DNA of 64,000 nucleotides, from contig DEIV01000007.1 of NCBI GenBank assembly GCA_002352665.1, positions 56,592-120,591 on the forward strand, given 5' to 3'. Source of the stretch: Flavobacteriaceae bacterium UBA2765 (lineage in GTDB: Bacteria; Bacteroidota; Bacteroidia; Flavobacteriales; Flavobacteriaceae). Numbering within the stretch: the stretch's first letter is position 1; the number at the start of each line of letters is the position of its first letter. Below are positions 1-8,977 of this stretch, piece by piece. Position numbers and translations under genes: made by a program. The notes under the pieces are model-generated. The model was not told where the DNA came from. It worked only from the letters and a program-made list of their open reading frames with translations, and ran no database searches.

Positions 1-744
1 GTTAGTGAAGTAATAATTTTCTACCTGTAGCTTTGCCAAATTTTTAAAACCCAAAAGAACCAAACTCTTTTTTATACGAATATTGATTCACCTTTAGCGA
101 ATATGAATTCATGCTTTTGTTTAAGGAACTTCTAAATTACATTTGTTCCAATAATTAAATGCTATTTAAAAAAGAAAATAACTAATGAATGAAATATTTT
201 TTAACCATCTAAAAAACGACATATATGGGAAAATTGCTGTGAAAAACAAGAATTTGTCTTATAAAAAAAGGCAGATTCATATTCCCAAATAAAATTCCTT
301 TCTCAACAAAGAGAATGAGTAATATTATAAAATTGTTATAGTGTTTAGTTGGTTGAGAAGATTGCCTACAGAAATGTGGGCAATTTTCGTTTTATATTTT
401 CTTTTCTAAAGAATCACATTAAAACTTTTCGAGTATAGATTCACTAGTTTTTTTGAAACTATGCTCATTTACTTTTGTTCTTGAAAAAGTTAAGAAGAGA
501 ACTCAATTGATTAATTAAATATAATTATAAACAAATTTAGTAGTTATACTATACAAATGTTCATCAATCATCTGCAAATATAGATTCATTAAATGGGTTT
601 CAATAAATAGTTGTTATTTTCGTTCCTTAAATAGAAAGATCAGATATTATTATTATTTAAATTAAAAATTAAATACTAAGGCATTTGTAACAACTTTATA
701 AGATTCAAAAATTCAACCTATTAATTAAGCTGTTTCTCAATTTT
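1..744. other. Non-coding stretch before the first gene
   Basis: No convincing coding region is visible on either strand. The first 30 bases contain a short open frame ending in TAG that could be the tail of a gene outside the window, but it is too short to judge. The only clear structure is the hairpin at 361-384. Two weak matches to the Bacteroidota -7 box occur, TAGCTTTG at 28-35 and TACTTTTG at 470-477, neither with a well-spaced -33 box. The 260 bases before the sensor kinase are very AT-rich and probably hold its promoter and leader. Confidence 0.5.
361..394 (+). terminator. Hairpin terminator with GAAA loop
   Basis: ATTGCCTACA pairs with TGTGGGCAAT (one G-T wobble) across a GAAA loop and is followed by a T-rich tail. 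This is a textbook intrinsic terminator pointing rightwards. No protein gene lies upstream inside the window, so it ends a transcript that starts outside, or a small RNA in the first 360 bases. Confidence 0.7.
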
Positions 745-2409
745 ATGAAATATAAAAAATACATATTATTTTCTTTCTACCTTTTTTCCAATATATTCTC
801 TTCATTTGGCCAAGATATAGATATAGAACAACTCTTTGAGGATAAGGAATATAGTAAAGTAATCGCTGTATTATTAGATAAAGACACAGAAAATAAACTC
901 TCTTTAAGAGATTATTATTTATTAACAAAATCTTATGGAAAAACCAAAAGATATACTGATGGTTTAGTGTATTCAAATGAAATGATAAAAGAGTGTTTAA
1001 AAAGAAATGATACAACAAACTTAACCAAAGCCTATAATTTAAAAGCAGAAAACCTTATTGATTTAAATCAAATAAAACCAGGAATTAAATTTTGCGAATC
1101 TGTTAGCCCTACTTTTAGAAAACAAGATTCAGTTGCATTTCAACTATTGTGTTTTAAATGGGGAATGTTATATCATAAAAACAAAGAATTTCAAAAAGCA
1201 TATGACACCTATAATAAAATTACATTAAAAAAATATAGAAACTTATTTTTATTTGACAATAACTATGCGATAATATTAGAAGGCTTAGGTAAATATAATG
1301 AAGCTATTAAATACTCGAAAAAAGCAGTACAAAAAATTTATGATGATCATCGTGATGTTGTTATTGGACTCACAAATATTGCTATAATACTACAAAAACA
1401 AATGCTTTGGGAAGAAGCAAGAGTTTATTTAGATTCTGCTGAAAACTCAATATCAAAAAACACACCATTACGTTCTCAAAAATATGTCTATGAGCGTTAT
1501 TATGAATATCATCAAATTACTAAAAATACATTTTATGCCAGCATATATTTAGAGTTTATAAATGATATTAATGAAGAGATTTTTAATAAAAGATTTGATG
1601 AAGAAATACAAGCTTTAAAAACATCACATAAAAGAGAAACTTTACTAGATAACAAACTAGAAACCTCACGTAAAGAAAAATTATGGGGTACAATTATTTT
1701 ACTGTTTATTATTATTGTATTACTCTCCATACTCTACCTATTTAAATATAGAAACATCAAAGCCGCACATAAAACGGTAATGACAGAACAAAAACTGCTT
1801 CGCTCACAAATGACACCTCACTTTATTTTCAATTCTCTTTCTGTACTGCAAGGCATGATTCTAAATAAGGAAGACAATAAAGCTGTACGTTACTTGTCAA
1901 AATTTTCAAAACTATTACGCCTCATATTAGAAAACTCCCGAGAAAAATTAGTGCCTATAGATGAGGAATTAAAAACCATACAAAACTATGTAGACTTACA
2001 TAACATGCGAAGTGAGGTTCCTTTTAAATTTACACTAGACTTAGATGAAAACCTTACAGAAGATGTTTTAATTCCTCCAATGCTTATTCAACCTTTTGTA
2101 GAGAATGCTATAGAACATGGTTTTAATAAAGATTTCAAAAATGCAGAAATTTCTATTGAGATAATTTTTAAAGACAAGATGCTCGTTTGTGTTATAAAAG
2201 ATAATGGTATTGGTCTTAATGCAAGAAAATTAAAATCTAAAAGCAATAAAAAATCACTATCAACAAGAATTACTTCAGAACGCTTAAAAATATTTTCTAA
2301 AGAATATAAAGTAAAAACTGAAGTTTCAATCCAAGATCGTAGTGTATTTAACGAACAAGGCACACAAATTAATTTAACTTTACCTTATAAAATAGATCAA
2401 GATGCTTAA
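745..2409 (+). CDS. LytS-like sensor histidine kinase with TPR sensor region
   Basis: Membrane sensor kinase of the His_kinase/HATPase_c (LytS/YehU) type. A signal sequence ends near residue 23 at FGQ, and a periplasmic region of TPR-like helices runs to about 300. A single membrane segment lies at 313-333. The kinase core follows, with phospho-acceptor His359 in QMTPHFIFNSL, the N-box motif VENAIEHG at 452-459 and the G1 motif DNGIGL at 486-491. The gene overlaps the following LytTR regulator by 8 bases, so the two are translated together and form a two-component pair. This layout is common in Flavobacteriaceae; the signal sensed is unknown. It lies directly ahead of the MORN-repeat island, but control of that island is only a guess. 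Confidence 0.9.
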   Translation: MKYKKYILFSFYLFSNIFSSFGQDIDIEQLFEDKEYSKVIAVLLDKDTENKLSLRDYYLLTKSYGKTKRYTDGLVYSNEMIKECLKRNDTTNLTKAYNLKAENLIDLNQIKPGIKFCESVSPTFRKQDSVAFQLLCFKWGMLYHKNKEFQKAYDTYNKITLKKYRNLFLFDNNYAIILEGLGKYNEAIKYSKKAVQKIYDDHRDVVIGLTNIAIILQKQMLWEEARVYLDSAENSISKNTPLRSQKYVYERYYEYHQITKNTFYASIYLEFINDINEEIFNKRFDEEIQALKTSHKRETLLDNKLETSRKEKLWGTIILLFIIIVLLSILYLFKYRNIKAAHKTVMTEQKLLRSQMTPHFIFNSLSVLQGMILNKEDNKAVRYLSKFSKLLRLILENSREKLVPIDEELKTIQNYVDLHNMRSEVPFKFTLDLDENLTEDVLIPPMLIQPFVENAIEHGFNKDFKNAEISIEIIFKDKMLVCVIKDNGIGLNARKLKSKSNKKSLSTRITSERLKIFSKEYKVKTEVSIQDRSVFNEQGTQINLTLPYKIDQDA

Positions 2410-3136
2410 AACCTTAATAGTAGAAGACGAACTTTATATTAGAAAAGGCCTAATATCAATGGTTCAAAGTTTAAATAAAGATATTGATATCATTGGTGAA
2501 TGCGAATCAGTAAGAGATGCGGTTAGTGTAACGAATGCTTGTAAACCAGATTTAATTTTTTTAGATATCAATCTAACTGATGGTAATGCTTTTGATTTTT
2601 TAGAACAAACAAATGAGTTGGCTTTTAAAGTTATTTTCATAACGGCTTATGAACAATATGCCTTACAAGCACTGAAAAACGGGGCAGTAGATTATATTTT
2701 AAAGCCTGTTGATATAGATGAGTTAGAACATGCAATAGACAAAGCAAATAGCCTAGAACCTACTGTTCAAAAGGAACAATTGCAAATTGTTAAAAATCAA
2801 ATGATAGATAATCAAAAAGACAAGCTTGTATTACGTTTGCAAGAAGGTTATCAAGTTATTGATTTTAAATCGTTAATTTATTGCAAATCAGATAAAGGAT
2901 ATACTAGTTTTTATTTGTCTGATGGGAAGTCATATATGGCATCAAAACCCATCAAAGAATTTGAAGGACAACTTCCTGTCAAAAAATTTATCCGTACCCA
3001 TCAATCATTTATTGTCAACATGGATTATGTAGATAAATATGATAAAAACGGATATATATTCTTAAAATCTGGAGAAAAAATACCAGTAGCTACGCGTAGA
3101 AAAGATGATTTTGTATCTAGATTATTGAATGAATAA
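2402..3136 (+). CDS. LytTR-family response regulator
   Basis: DNA-binding response regulator, partner of the preceding kinase. The receiver domain (1-120) has acidic residues at the start (VEDE), phospho-acceptor Asp55 in IFLDINL, conserved Thr81 and Lys101. The LytTR DNA-binding domain covers about 140-244, with the typical TEGYTSFY-like segment here reading SDKGYTSFY and the RTHQSFIVN motif. LytTR proteins bind direct repeats upstream of their targets; no such repeats could be identified with confidence here. Start and length (244 aa) fit the family. Confidence 0.93.
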   Translation: MLKTLIVEDELYIRKGLISMVQSLNKDIDIIGECESVRDAVSVTNACKPDLIFLDINLTDGNAFDFLEQTNELAFKVIFITAYEQYALQALKNGAVDYILKPVDIDELEHAIDKANSLEPTVQKEQLQIVKNQMIDNQKDKLVLRLQEGYQVIDFKSLIYCKSDKGYTSFYLSDGKSYMASKPIKEFEGQLPVKKFIRTHQSFIVNMDYVDKYDKNGYIFLKSGEKIPVATRRKDDFVSRLLNE

Positions 3137-3297
3137 TAGATAAATTTTACATTTTATAACACATTATCAGATAACAGGTTAAATGAAACGAATATCAACC
3201 CAATGCTATCGAATATATATTAGTTGATAATTATAACCTAATAACAATTATTTTAGCCTTATCAAAGAGAATAAATATTTTTATAAATTTTACTAAA

Positions 3298-4431
3298 ATG
3301 AAAAAGTCAACCTTATCTATTCTATTTTTTATTGTGTTTTTTGTATCAAATGCACAAACCACAATTTTAAAATGGTCTCAAGTAGAAATTGCTAAACTAG
3401 GAAAAAACACAACTTATCTAAAAAGGCACAATTACGATATTAAGAACCCCGATAAGCCATTCAAACCTTTACATGGCTTCTATAAAATTACTGATAATTA
3501 TGGCAGCTATTCTGAGATTACATTCAATAGTGGAAAAGTAAATGGTACTTGGACCGATTATAATTTTGAAGGAAAACTTAAAGCAGTCTCAAATTTTAAA
3601 GAAGGACAACTGGCTGGTAAATTAACCGAATACCATCAAAATGGAAAAGTCAGCAAGGAAACATTTTATGAAAATGGAAAAAAGTCAGGGACATGGAAAG
3701 AATATGATAGAGAAGGTAAAGAAACGGTGATACAACATTATAAAAATGGATTAAAAGAAGGAAAATGGACTATGCAAATTCTTCATGGTGGTGATCGTGT
3801 TTGTAAAATAATTGAATTTTATAAAAATGACAAACCTATGGGTACATGGAAAGAGACTTGCAATGACAAAACCTCTTGGACCAAAGAATTTTCTGCTGAG
3901 AAAAATTATATAGAAAAAACGTTTTTTTCAAATGGTATAGTAAATACACTAAAAGAATATAAAAACGGAAAACTAAATGGTAGTTATAAGGCGTATGAGA
4001 AAGATGGGACACTGACCAAACACTTTACATTTAAAGATGATAAAACAACGCTACAAAGAATATTTTACTCCTCTAATGGAAAACCAAAATCGATAACGAA
4101 TTTTAAAAATGATAACAGACATGGCGTTCATAAAAAATTTCATGAAAATGGGAATAAAGAATTAGAAGCTTTTTTTGATGAAAGTTATAAAACGGGTACC
4201 TGGAAGGAGTATTCCTATGAAGGTAAATTGACCTCAATTCAAGAATATAAAAATGGTGTAGAAGATGGTTCTTTTAAATATTTTACAAAAACAGGTTTAC
4301 TTAAAAAAGAAGGAGCTTATTTAAAAGGAAGACCGCAAGGCTTATGGAAAATATACAATCGAGATGGTACTTTATATAAAGAAGTTACCTATGAAAACGG
4401 AAGAATAATTTCTGAAAAAAAATACCAATAA
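3298..4431 (+). CDS. Exported MORN-variant (YwqK-like) repeat protein
   Basis: Secreted repeat protein. A signal peptide (1-19, ending NAQ) is followed by about a dozen copies of a 20-25 residue repeat of the form YxNGKxxGxWKEY, spanning roughly residues 45-377. This is the MORN-repeat-variant family that databases label 'YwqK family antitoxin', although antitoxin activity is not established for exported flavobacterial members. Such beta-hairpin solenoids usually act as protein- or membrane-binding scaffolds. It is one of four relatives in the island (see 5353, 16872 and 18444). Function is unknown. Confidence 0.85.
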   Translation: MKKSTLSILFFIVFFVSNAQTTILKWSQVEIAKLGKNTTYLKRHNYDIKNPDKPFKPLHGFYKITDNYGSYSEITFNSGKVNGTWTDYNFEGKLKAVSNFKEGQLAGKLTEYHQNGKVSKETFYENGKKSGTWKEYDREGKETVIQHYKNGLKEGKWTMQILHGGDRVCKIIEFYKNDKPMGTWKETCNDKTSWTKEFSAEKNYIEKTFFSNGIVNTLKEYKNGKLNGSYKAYEKDGTLTKHFTFKDDKTTLQRIFYSSNGKPKSITNFKNDNRHGVHKKFHENGNKELEAFFDESYKTGTWKEYSYEGKLTSIQEYKNGVEDGSFKYFTKTGLLKKEGAYLKGRPQGLWKIYNRDGTLYKEVTYENGRIISEKKYQ

Positions 4432-4470
4432 AAATAAACAATTAATTAATCATCTTTAAATTTAAAATCA

Positions 4471-5151
4471 ATGAAATTATTAAAAATTAGTTTAACAGTA
4501 GCAATTATCTTATTAACTGTAGGAAATAGCACTGCACAAAAATTAAAGTCATTCGGAAGTTCTATAGAGAAAAAAATGGGGCCAGTTACAAAAAAAGTAC
4601 CTTATACAGATGTAGTTAGCTATTTAGGCTACGCAGCCATTGACACAGAGGATGAAGTAAGAGATGGTAAAAAGTTTTATTACATCTATGTCTGGATACC
4701 TGCTGTTGCTCCAGAATTAGGTCTAAGAATGGTATCTCCGGTAGGAAAAATGAAAGTTAAAAACGCAATTAAAGGTTCTGGTTACGATGATAATGCATCT
4801 TCTGAAGACTATTTTGATACCTATATTACATTGGAAAGGTCTGACATTATCACTAAAGACAAAATAAGTAATGCAAAAAATGCAAAATGGAATACTTTAG
4901 CAAGTAATGATGATAGTAGTGAATTGCACAAACAACCAAGTGGTAATTCTTATAATTCGGTTTTACGTTATAAAAGTAAAGTTGGCGATCCTGTTGGAGC
5001 ATTAACAACTGGTTTGTATAGAATTGGTTTTACAACCTACAAAACTGGTGAAGTAAAAGGTACATTCTTAGCACAAATTGGTTCTCCAATAAAATTACCA
5101 GGAGTTATTATGGCAAAAACAGTTGATGAGTTATTAAAACAAATGAAATAA
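4471..5151 (+). CDS. LipL32-like surface protein
   Basis: Strong resemblance to LipL32 (Pfam Lipl32), the major surface lipoprotein of pathogenic Leptospira. Shared blocks include YYIYVWIPAVAPELGLRM (71-88), YFDTYITLERS (114-124), YNSVLRYK (161-168) and GLYRIGFTTYKTGEVKGTF (181-199). The residues that hold calcium in LipL32 (an Asp-Thr pair, two adjacent Asp and a Tyr, recalled from the published structure) appear to be present as Asp116-Thr117, Asp147-Asp148 and Tyr161. Unlike LipL32 there is no lipobox cysteine: the signal peptide ends STA-QK, so the protein should be released to the periplasm or outside. The acidic loop is much shorter than in Leptospira. A strong terminator follows. Role here unknown. 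Confidence 0.85.
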   Translation: MKLLKISLTVAIILLTVGNSTAQKLKSFGSSIEKKMGPVTKKVPYTDVVSYLGYAAIDTEDEVRDGKKFYYIYVWIPAVAPELGLRMVSPVGKMKVKNAIKGSGYDDNASSEDYFDTYITLERSDIITKDKISNAKNAKWNTLASNDDSSELHKQPSGNSYNSVLRYKSKVGDPVGALTTGLYRIGFTTYKTGEVKGTFLAQIGSPIKLPGVIMAKTVDELLKQMK

Positions 5152-5163
5152 TCACAACTAGAT

Positions 5164-5206
5164 AATCCATTGTGTATTTCATTATAATACACAATGGATT
5201 CTTTTA
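5164..5206 (+). terminator. Perfect 15-bp stem terminator after the LipL32-like gene
   Basis: AATCCATTGTGTATT at 5164-5178 pairs perfectly with 5186-5200 across a 7-base loop and is followed by CTTTT. It separates the LipL32-like gene from the next transcript. Confidence 0.75.
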
Positions 5207-5352
5207 AGATATAATACCATAAAAAAAATAAAAAGCATAAGATGTAAAACTCCATTTACATTTATCTATAGAAGAGAAAAATATTTAGGTAGAATTTAAA
5301 AGCTTATATACTGCTAAATGCGATGAATAAATAATGCCTTATTAAAGAACTT

Positions 5353-5970
5353 ATGAAACAAGTCATTTACACAATCTTAAGCATACTAATATTAGGGTTT
5401 ACAAATTCAAAAAACAGAATTGATTCTAATGAACTAAACTCTCAAAGTGTTGATACCACTTTTGTAGTTGATGACGCCAGTATAAAATTAATAGTTAAAA
5501 AAGGAAAACTTATTCTAGTAGAAAAAGAATATTTTTTAGACAATGAAATAATATTAGATACTATTACGCATGAAAGAACCAAATTTATTCCTGAAGGTTC
5601 AGGAGCGATAGGTGGTGCTTGGATAACATACTATAAAAACGGACAAATTAAAGCCAACGGTCAGACAAAAAATGAATTTGGATGTTGGATGGACAGTGGT
5701 TTATTTGAATATTATAGCATTCAAGGTAATTTAATAAAAACCATTCACTTTGATAATTGGAAGAATGAAAGAGATGGTTGTCATTCAACTGTACATGATA
5801 TCACACAAAAAGAATTTTATACAAATGGTCAAATTAAAGCTGTAAAATATTTTCAAAGTGCTTATGAAGAAGGAGAGCAAAATCCAGTTGGTGAATGGAA
5901 ATATTATAATATAAATGGAAAAGTAATACTAACAGAGAAGTATAAAATGGTATATTTCAAAAGATACTAA
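5353..5970 (+). CDS. Short exported MORN-variant protein
   Basis: 205-residue protein with an N-terminal hydrophobic export segment and three or four MORN-variant repeats in the second half (ITYYKNGQIKANGQ, EFYTNGQIKAVKYF, GEWKYYNINGKV). It belongs to the same YwqK-like family as its neighbours. A piece of its coding sequence (about 5846-5893) reappears, slightly diverged, upstream of the gene at 8231, which shows that this locus has been duplicated. Function unknown. Confidence 0.7.
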   Translation: MKQVIYTILSILILGFTNSKNRIDSNELNSQSVDTTFVVDDASIKLIVKKGKLILVEKEYFLDNEIILDTITHERTKFIPEGSGAIGGAWITYYKNGQIKANGQTKNEFGCWMDSGLFEYYSIQGNLIKTIHFDNWKNERDGCHSTVHDITQKEFYTNGQIKAVKYFQSAYEEGEQNPVGEWKYYNINGKVILTEKYKMVYFKRY

Positions 5971-5981
5971 AACATTAAATT

Positions 5982-6614
5982 ATGAATAGAAACAAAATTA
6001 TAAATACACTTATTGTAGTATTGATAAGTACATTATCAGCCTTTTCTCAACAAAAAAAGTATGAAGTCAGCCCATTACTAAATGGAGTTGGTTTGAATAC
6101 AATCCTTAGCAAAATAGACAAATATTCTTCTAAATCACAAAAAATAGAAGGAAATACTTTAGTTTATCACAGAATTGAAGATGGTCAATTAACATTTTTA
6201 GGTAATGATGTAACAGAAGCAGTTATAAGTACAAAAAATGCTAAGGTAGCGTATATTGCTTTTATTATAGAAAAAGAAGAAATTGAAACACCTCAATTCT
6301 CAGAAAAAAATTTTGATACACTAATTTTAAAAAACAGAATTACAGAAGAAAATGCTCCTGCATATAGAAAAAGTAAACTTATTGAGTTCTATATCAAAAA
6401 CTCACCAAAAACACTAAAAGCAAAAGAATACCTTACAACTAATTACAAGTTTATTTCAGAAGATTCTAATTGTCAATTTGACTGTTCTGATAAATGGGAG
6501 TCTGATTATGCAAAAATATTAATAGAAAAAAACAACTATTTTAGTTATGATAGTGAACCTCTCAAGGTATATATTGAACAAACACTTATAATTAGATCAA
6601 CTTTAATAGATTGA
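5982..6614 (+). CDS. Exported protein of unknown function
   Basis: 210 residues with a clear signal peptide (1-22, ending AFSQ). The mature part has no motif that I recognise; two cysteines close together (NCQFDCSD) could form a disulphide. It starts 11 bases after the preceding MORN-variant gene and is probably co-transcribed with it. Hypothetical. Confidence 0.6.
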   Translation: MNRNKIINTLIVVLISTLSAFSQQKKYEVSPLLNGVGLNTILSKIDKYSSKSQKIEGNTLVYHRIEDGQLTFLGNDVTEAVISTKNAKVAYIAFIIEKEEIETPQFSEKNFDTLILKNRITEENAPAYRKSKLIEFYIKNSPKTLKAKEYLTTNYKFISEDSNCQFDCSDKWESDYAKILIEKNNYFSYDSEPLKVYIEQTLIIRSTLID

Positions 6615-6776
6615 TTTTGATTATATAAGGCAAAAAAATAATAGCCTTAGTTATTGTTTCTTTTTTTAACGAAATATAAGTGAACCCACCTGCCAGAGAG
6701 ACAGGAAAGAAACGATTTATTAGACTTGTTTTATGGTTAAATTGGTATAAAACAGGTTGTAAGAAATTAATAAAGT

Positions 6777-7913
6777 TTATCTATTACTCGGATCATCAAT
6801 AGTATTATTATCTACAGGATTTTTTACAAAAGGAAAAATAAATTGTCTAACAAAGCCTTTCGGAAATTTAACATCTCCAAGTCCTGTACTTTCAGGCCAG
6901 GCTTTCCCAATTGGGTAATAGGTACCAAACATCATATCTATAAATGGAAAGTGAATTGCAAAATTTTTGTCATAAGCCTTAGGGTCATCAGAGTGATGCC
7001 AATGATGGTACTGTGGTGTTACAAAGACATAACGAAAAAAACCAAAATTAATACGTGTATTGGCATGAGCTAATACAGCTTGAATAGAAACAATAATAAT
7101 ATAGGTAGTAAAAACTGAAGCACTAAATCCGAATACATATAATGGTAAAAAAGAAATCGCTCTAACAGCAATCATATCTACAAAATGAGTTCTAGAGCCA
7201 GCTAACCAATCTATATCTTTTGTTGAATGATGCACTGCATGAAAACGCCATAAATATGGTATTTTATGAAATATATAGTGACCAGACCATTGAAATAAAT
7301 CTGAAACAAATAATGCAAGAAATAATTGAGGAATAAACCAAATACCTTGAATAGATTCCTGAAATGTTGCTAAACCAATATTTGAGAATGCTAAGGCAGC
7401 TGGTAGTTGAACTAAAACCCCAGTGATTTGAATTAATAAATGACTAATTATAAAGTAAACTAAATCAGTTTTCCACTCTTCATGAAACTTTGTTTGTTCA
7501 GGTTTTTTTGGTAAGAATAGTTCTATAGGAATAAATATAACTGCAGAGATAAGTATATCTAACAAAAGCCAATCTAGCCCAATTGTAAAGGATTTAGAAT
7601 CAATTTCTTGATATGCTGGAAGTCCAGATGCTAATAGAATTGAAGTTCCAATTAATAATATTGCAAAAAAACCTAGTTTTGTCTTTTTACTCAAAATAAA
7701 ACTTGCAAGAGCAAATCCGAAAGACAAGGTTAAAACAATTAAAAATGTAAACTTAATATAGTTTGGTTTGTAAAGTTCACGAAAATCTGCTGTAGTTAAA
7801 TATTCTGGAAAATAAGCACTAATTGTTGCTCCTAAACATAGTATTGCTAAAAAAATGGAGAGGTAACCACTAATTTTCCCTTCTCCTATAATAAGCCTTT
7901 CTTTTTGAGTCAT
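6777..7913 (-). CDS. Sterol desaturase / fatty acid hydroxylase family membrane protein
   Basis: Integral membrane di-iron oxygenase of the FA_hydroxylase superfamily. Several hydrophobic segments cover residues 15-200. They are followed by the histidine-box set: H212xxxH216, H225xxHH229, an isolated His243, H283, and H303xxHH307. These boxes ligate the two irons that hydroxylate or desaturate lipid-like substrates. The length of 378 aa is longer than the minimal family because of extra N-terminal membrane helices. The substrate cannot be told from sequence; a carotenoid, sterol-like or fatty acid substrate are all possible. It is the only minus-strand gene inside the island and is probably a monocistronic unit. 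Confidence 0.88.
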   Translation of the reverse strand: MTQKERLIIGEGKISGYLSIFLAILCLGATISAYFPEYLTTADFRELYKPNYIKFTFLIVLTLSFGFALASFILSKKTKLGFFAILLIGTSILLASGLPAYQEIDSKSFTIGLDWLLLDILISAVIFIPIELFLPKKPEQTKFHEEWKTDLVYFIISHLLIQITGVLVQLPAALAFSNIGLATFQESIQGIWFIPQLFLALFVSDLFQWSGHYIFHKIPYLWRFHAVHHSTKDIDWLAGSRTHFVDMIAVRAISFLPLYVFGFSASVFTTYIIIVSIQAVLAHANTRINFGFFRYVFVTPQYHHWHHSDDPKAYDKNFAIHFPFIDMMFGTYYPIGKAWPESTGLGDVKFPKGFVRQFIFPFVKNPVDNNTIDDPSNR

Positions 7914-8230
7914 AAATAAATGTCTTAATTATTGCAATTTATAAAATTAATAAAATAACCATATTTTATTAATCAAATTCAATTTGATAACGTTTAAGCA
8001 TCTAGTTTAGTATTAAAAAATTACTACTAACATAACAATTAATTTATTATTAGCACTTAACAAACATTAAGTAAAAAATCTTAAATGTTCTAACGTAAGA
8101 AAGAGTTATATTTACTTCTGAAAGCCCTAGAATTTTAATTGATTAATGGATTCAATATTTTCAAAGTGGGTATGAAGAAGGAGAGCAAAACCCAGTTTGG
8201 GTTATTAAAAAAACAAATTATAATAGCATT
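7914..8230. other. Intergenic stretch carrying a gene fragment
   Basis: About 317 bases without an intact gene. The left half is upstream DNA of the minus-strand desaturase-family gene and is very AT-rich. The right end contains the decayed copy of the 5353 gene described separately. No clear promoter box was found. Confidence 0.5.
8154..8197 (+). pseudogene. Fragment duplicated from the 5353 MORN-variant gene
   Basis: This stretch matches 5846-5889 almost base for base (shared segments include TATTTTCAAAGTG and TATGAAGAAGGAGAGCAAAA). It then runs into unrelated sequence just before the start of the next gene. It is a leftover of a duplicated MORN-variant gene and is not expressed as a protein. 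Confidence 0.7.
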
Positions 8231-8977
8231 ATGAACATTATACATATTATAAAAACAATCTTATTTCTTGCATTGTTTGGTCTAAACTCTTGTCCCACTT
8301 TTGAATTAGGAAAGAAGTTAAATGAGACCAATTCAAAAAAAGAAATTGAAACAGTAAAATCAGATAGCAATACAGATTCTGATAACGATCTAAAAAAGTA
8401 TTTGGCTAAAATTGACAGTACAAATACGGTATTAAATTGGAAAAAATTAAAATGTGGTCTATATATAAATAAAGATAATGAAATTGGCTTTAAGTTTAAT
8501 ATGGTGGTAGGAATTAGTCATAATGGCTATACGACTGCTTACCGCACATACTTATGTTGCGATGAAGATAGTAAGCCTTTAAAATCTATAATAGACACAA
8601 CAACTTTCAAACATTTAGGGAGTACTTTTTATAAGGATAAACGAAATATCTATCACTATTATGATATGGCTGGAGGAGGTAGATTCTCTATATATGAAGG
8701 AGTAGATTATGCCACTTTTAGAGTTTTAGGCGATAGTTATGCAAAAGATAAAGATCATATTTATGGTGAAAGAGCTGGGATTTTAGAAAAAGTAGATTAC
8801 AGAACTTTTGAGACCTTAAAAGGGGCTGGTCCTTACGCTAAAGATAAAAATGGATATTATTTTTGGGATGATTTAATATATACAAAACAAGGACTCAAAG
8901 ATTCTATTCGTTTATCAACTTCATCTTATGCCAAAGATTTTTATAACTTATTAAAAAGTAAAAGTTTAATAAAATGA
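8231..8977 (+). CDS. Lipoprotein with DKNYY-type repeats
   Basis: A lipoprotein signal ends at Cys21 (GLNSC). The C-terminal half carries repeats of the type YAKDKDHIYGE / YAKDKNGYYFWDD with intervening VDYxTFxxL motifs, the signature of the DKNYY family. That family is abundant in Bacteroidota and Proteobacteria, often near polymorphic toxin loci, but has no assigned biochemical role. The stop overlaps the start of the next gene by 4 bases (ATGA), so the two are translationally coupled. Confidence 0.75.
   Translation: MNIIHIIKTILFLALFGLNSCPTFELGKKLNETNSKKEIETVKSDSNTDSDNDLKKYLAKIDSTNTVLNWKKLKCGLYINKDNEIGFKFNMVVGISHNGYTTAYRTYLCCDEDSKPLKSIIDTTTFKHLGSTFYKDKRNIYHYYDMAGGGRFSIYEGVDYATFRVLGDSYAKDKDHIYGERAGILEKVDYRTFETLKGAGPYAKDKNGYYFWDDLIYTKQGLKDSIRLSTSSYAKDFYNLLKSKSLIK

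Noticed and set aside
1..30. Open frame at the left edge as the end of a gene
   Set aside because: Nine codons are too few to judge.
743..1018. Minus-strand frame of 91 codons over the sensor kinase start
   Set aside because: It lies opposite a gene with clear domains; composition is that of an antisense shadow.
6680..6712. CCTG..CAGG motif after the 5982 gene as a mobile repeat
   Set aside because: Only four bases pair cleanly and there is no second copy in the window.
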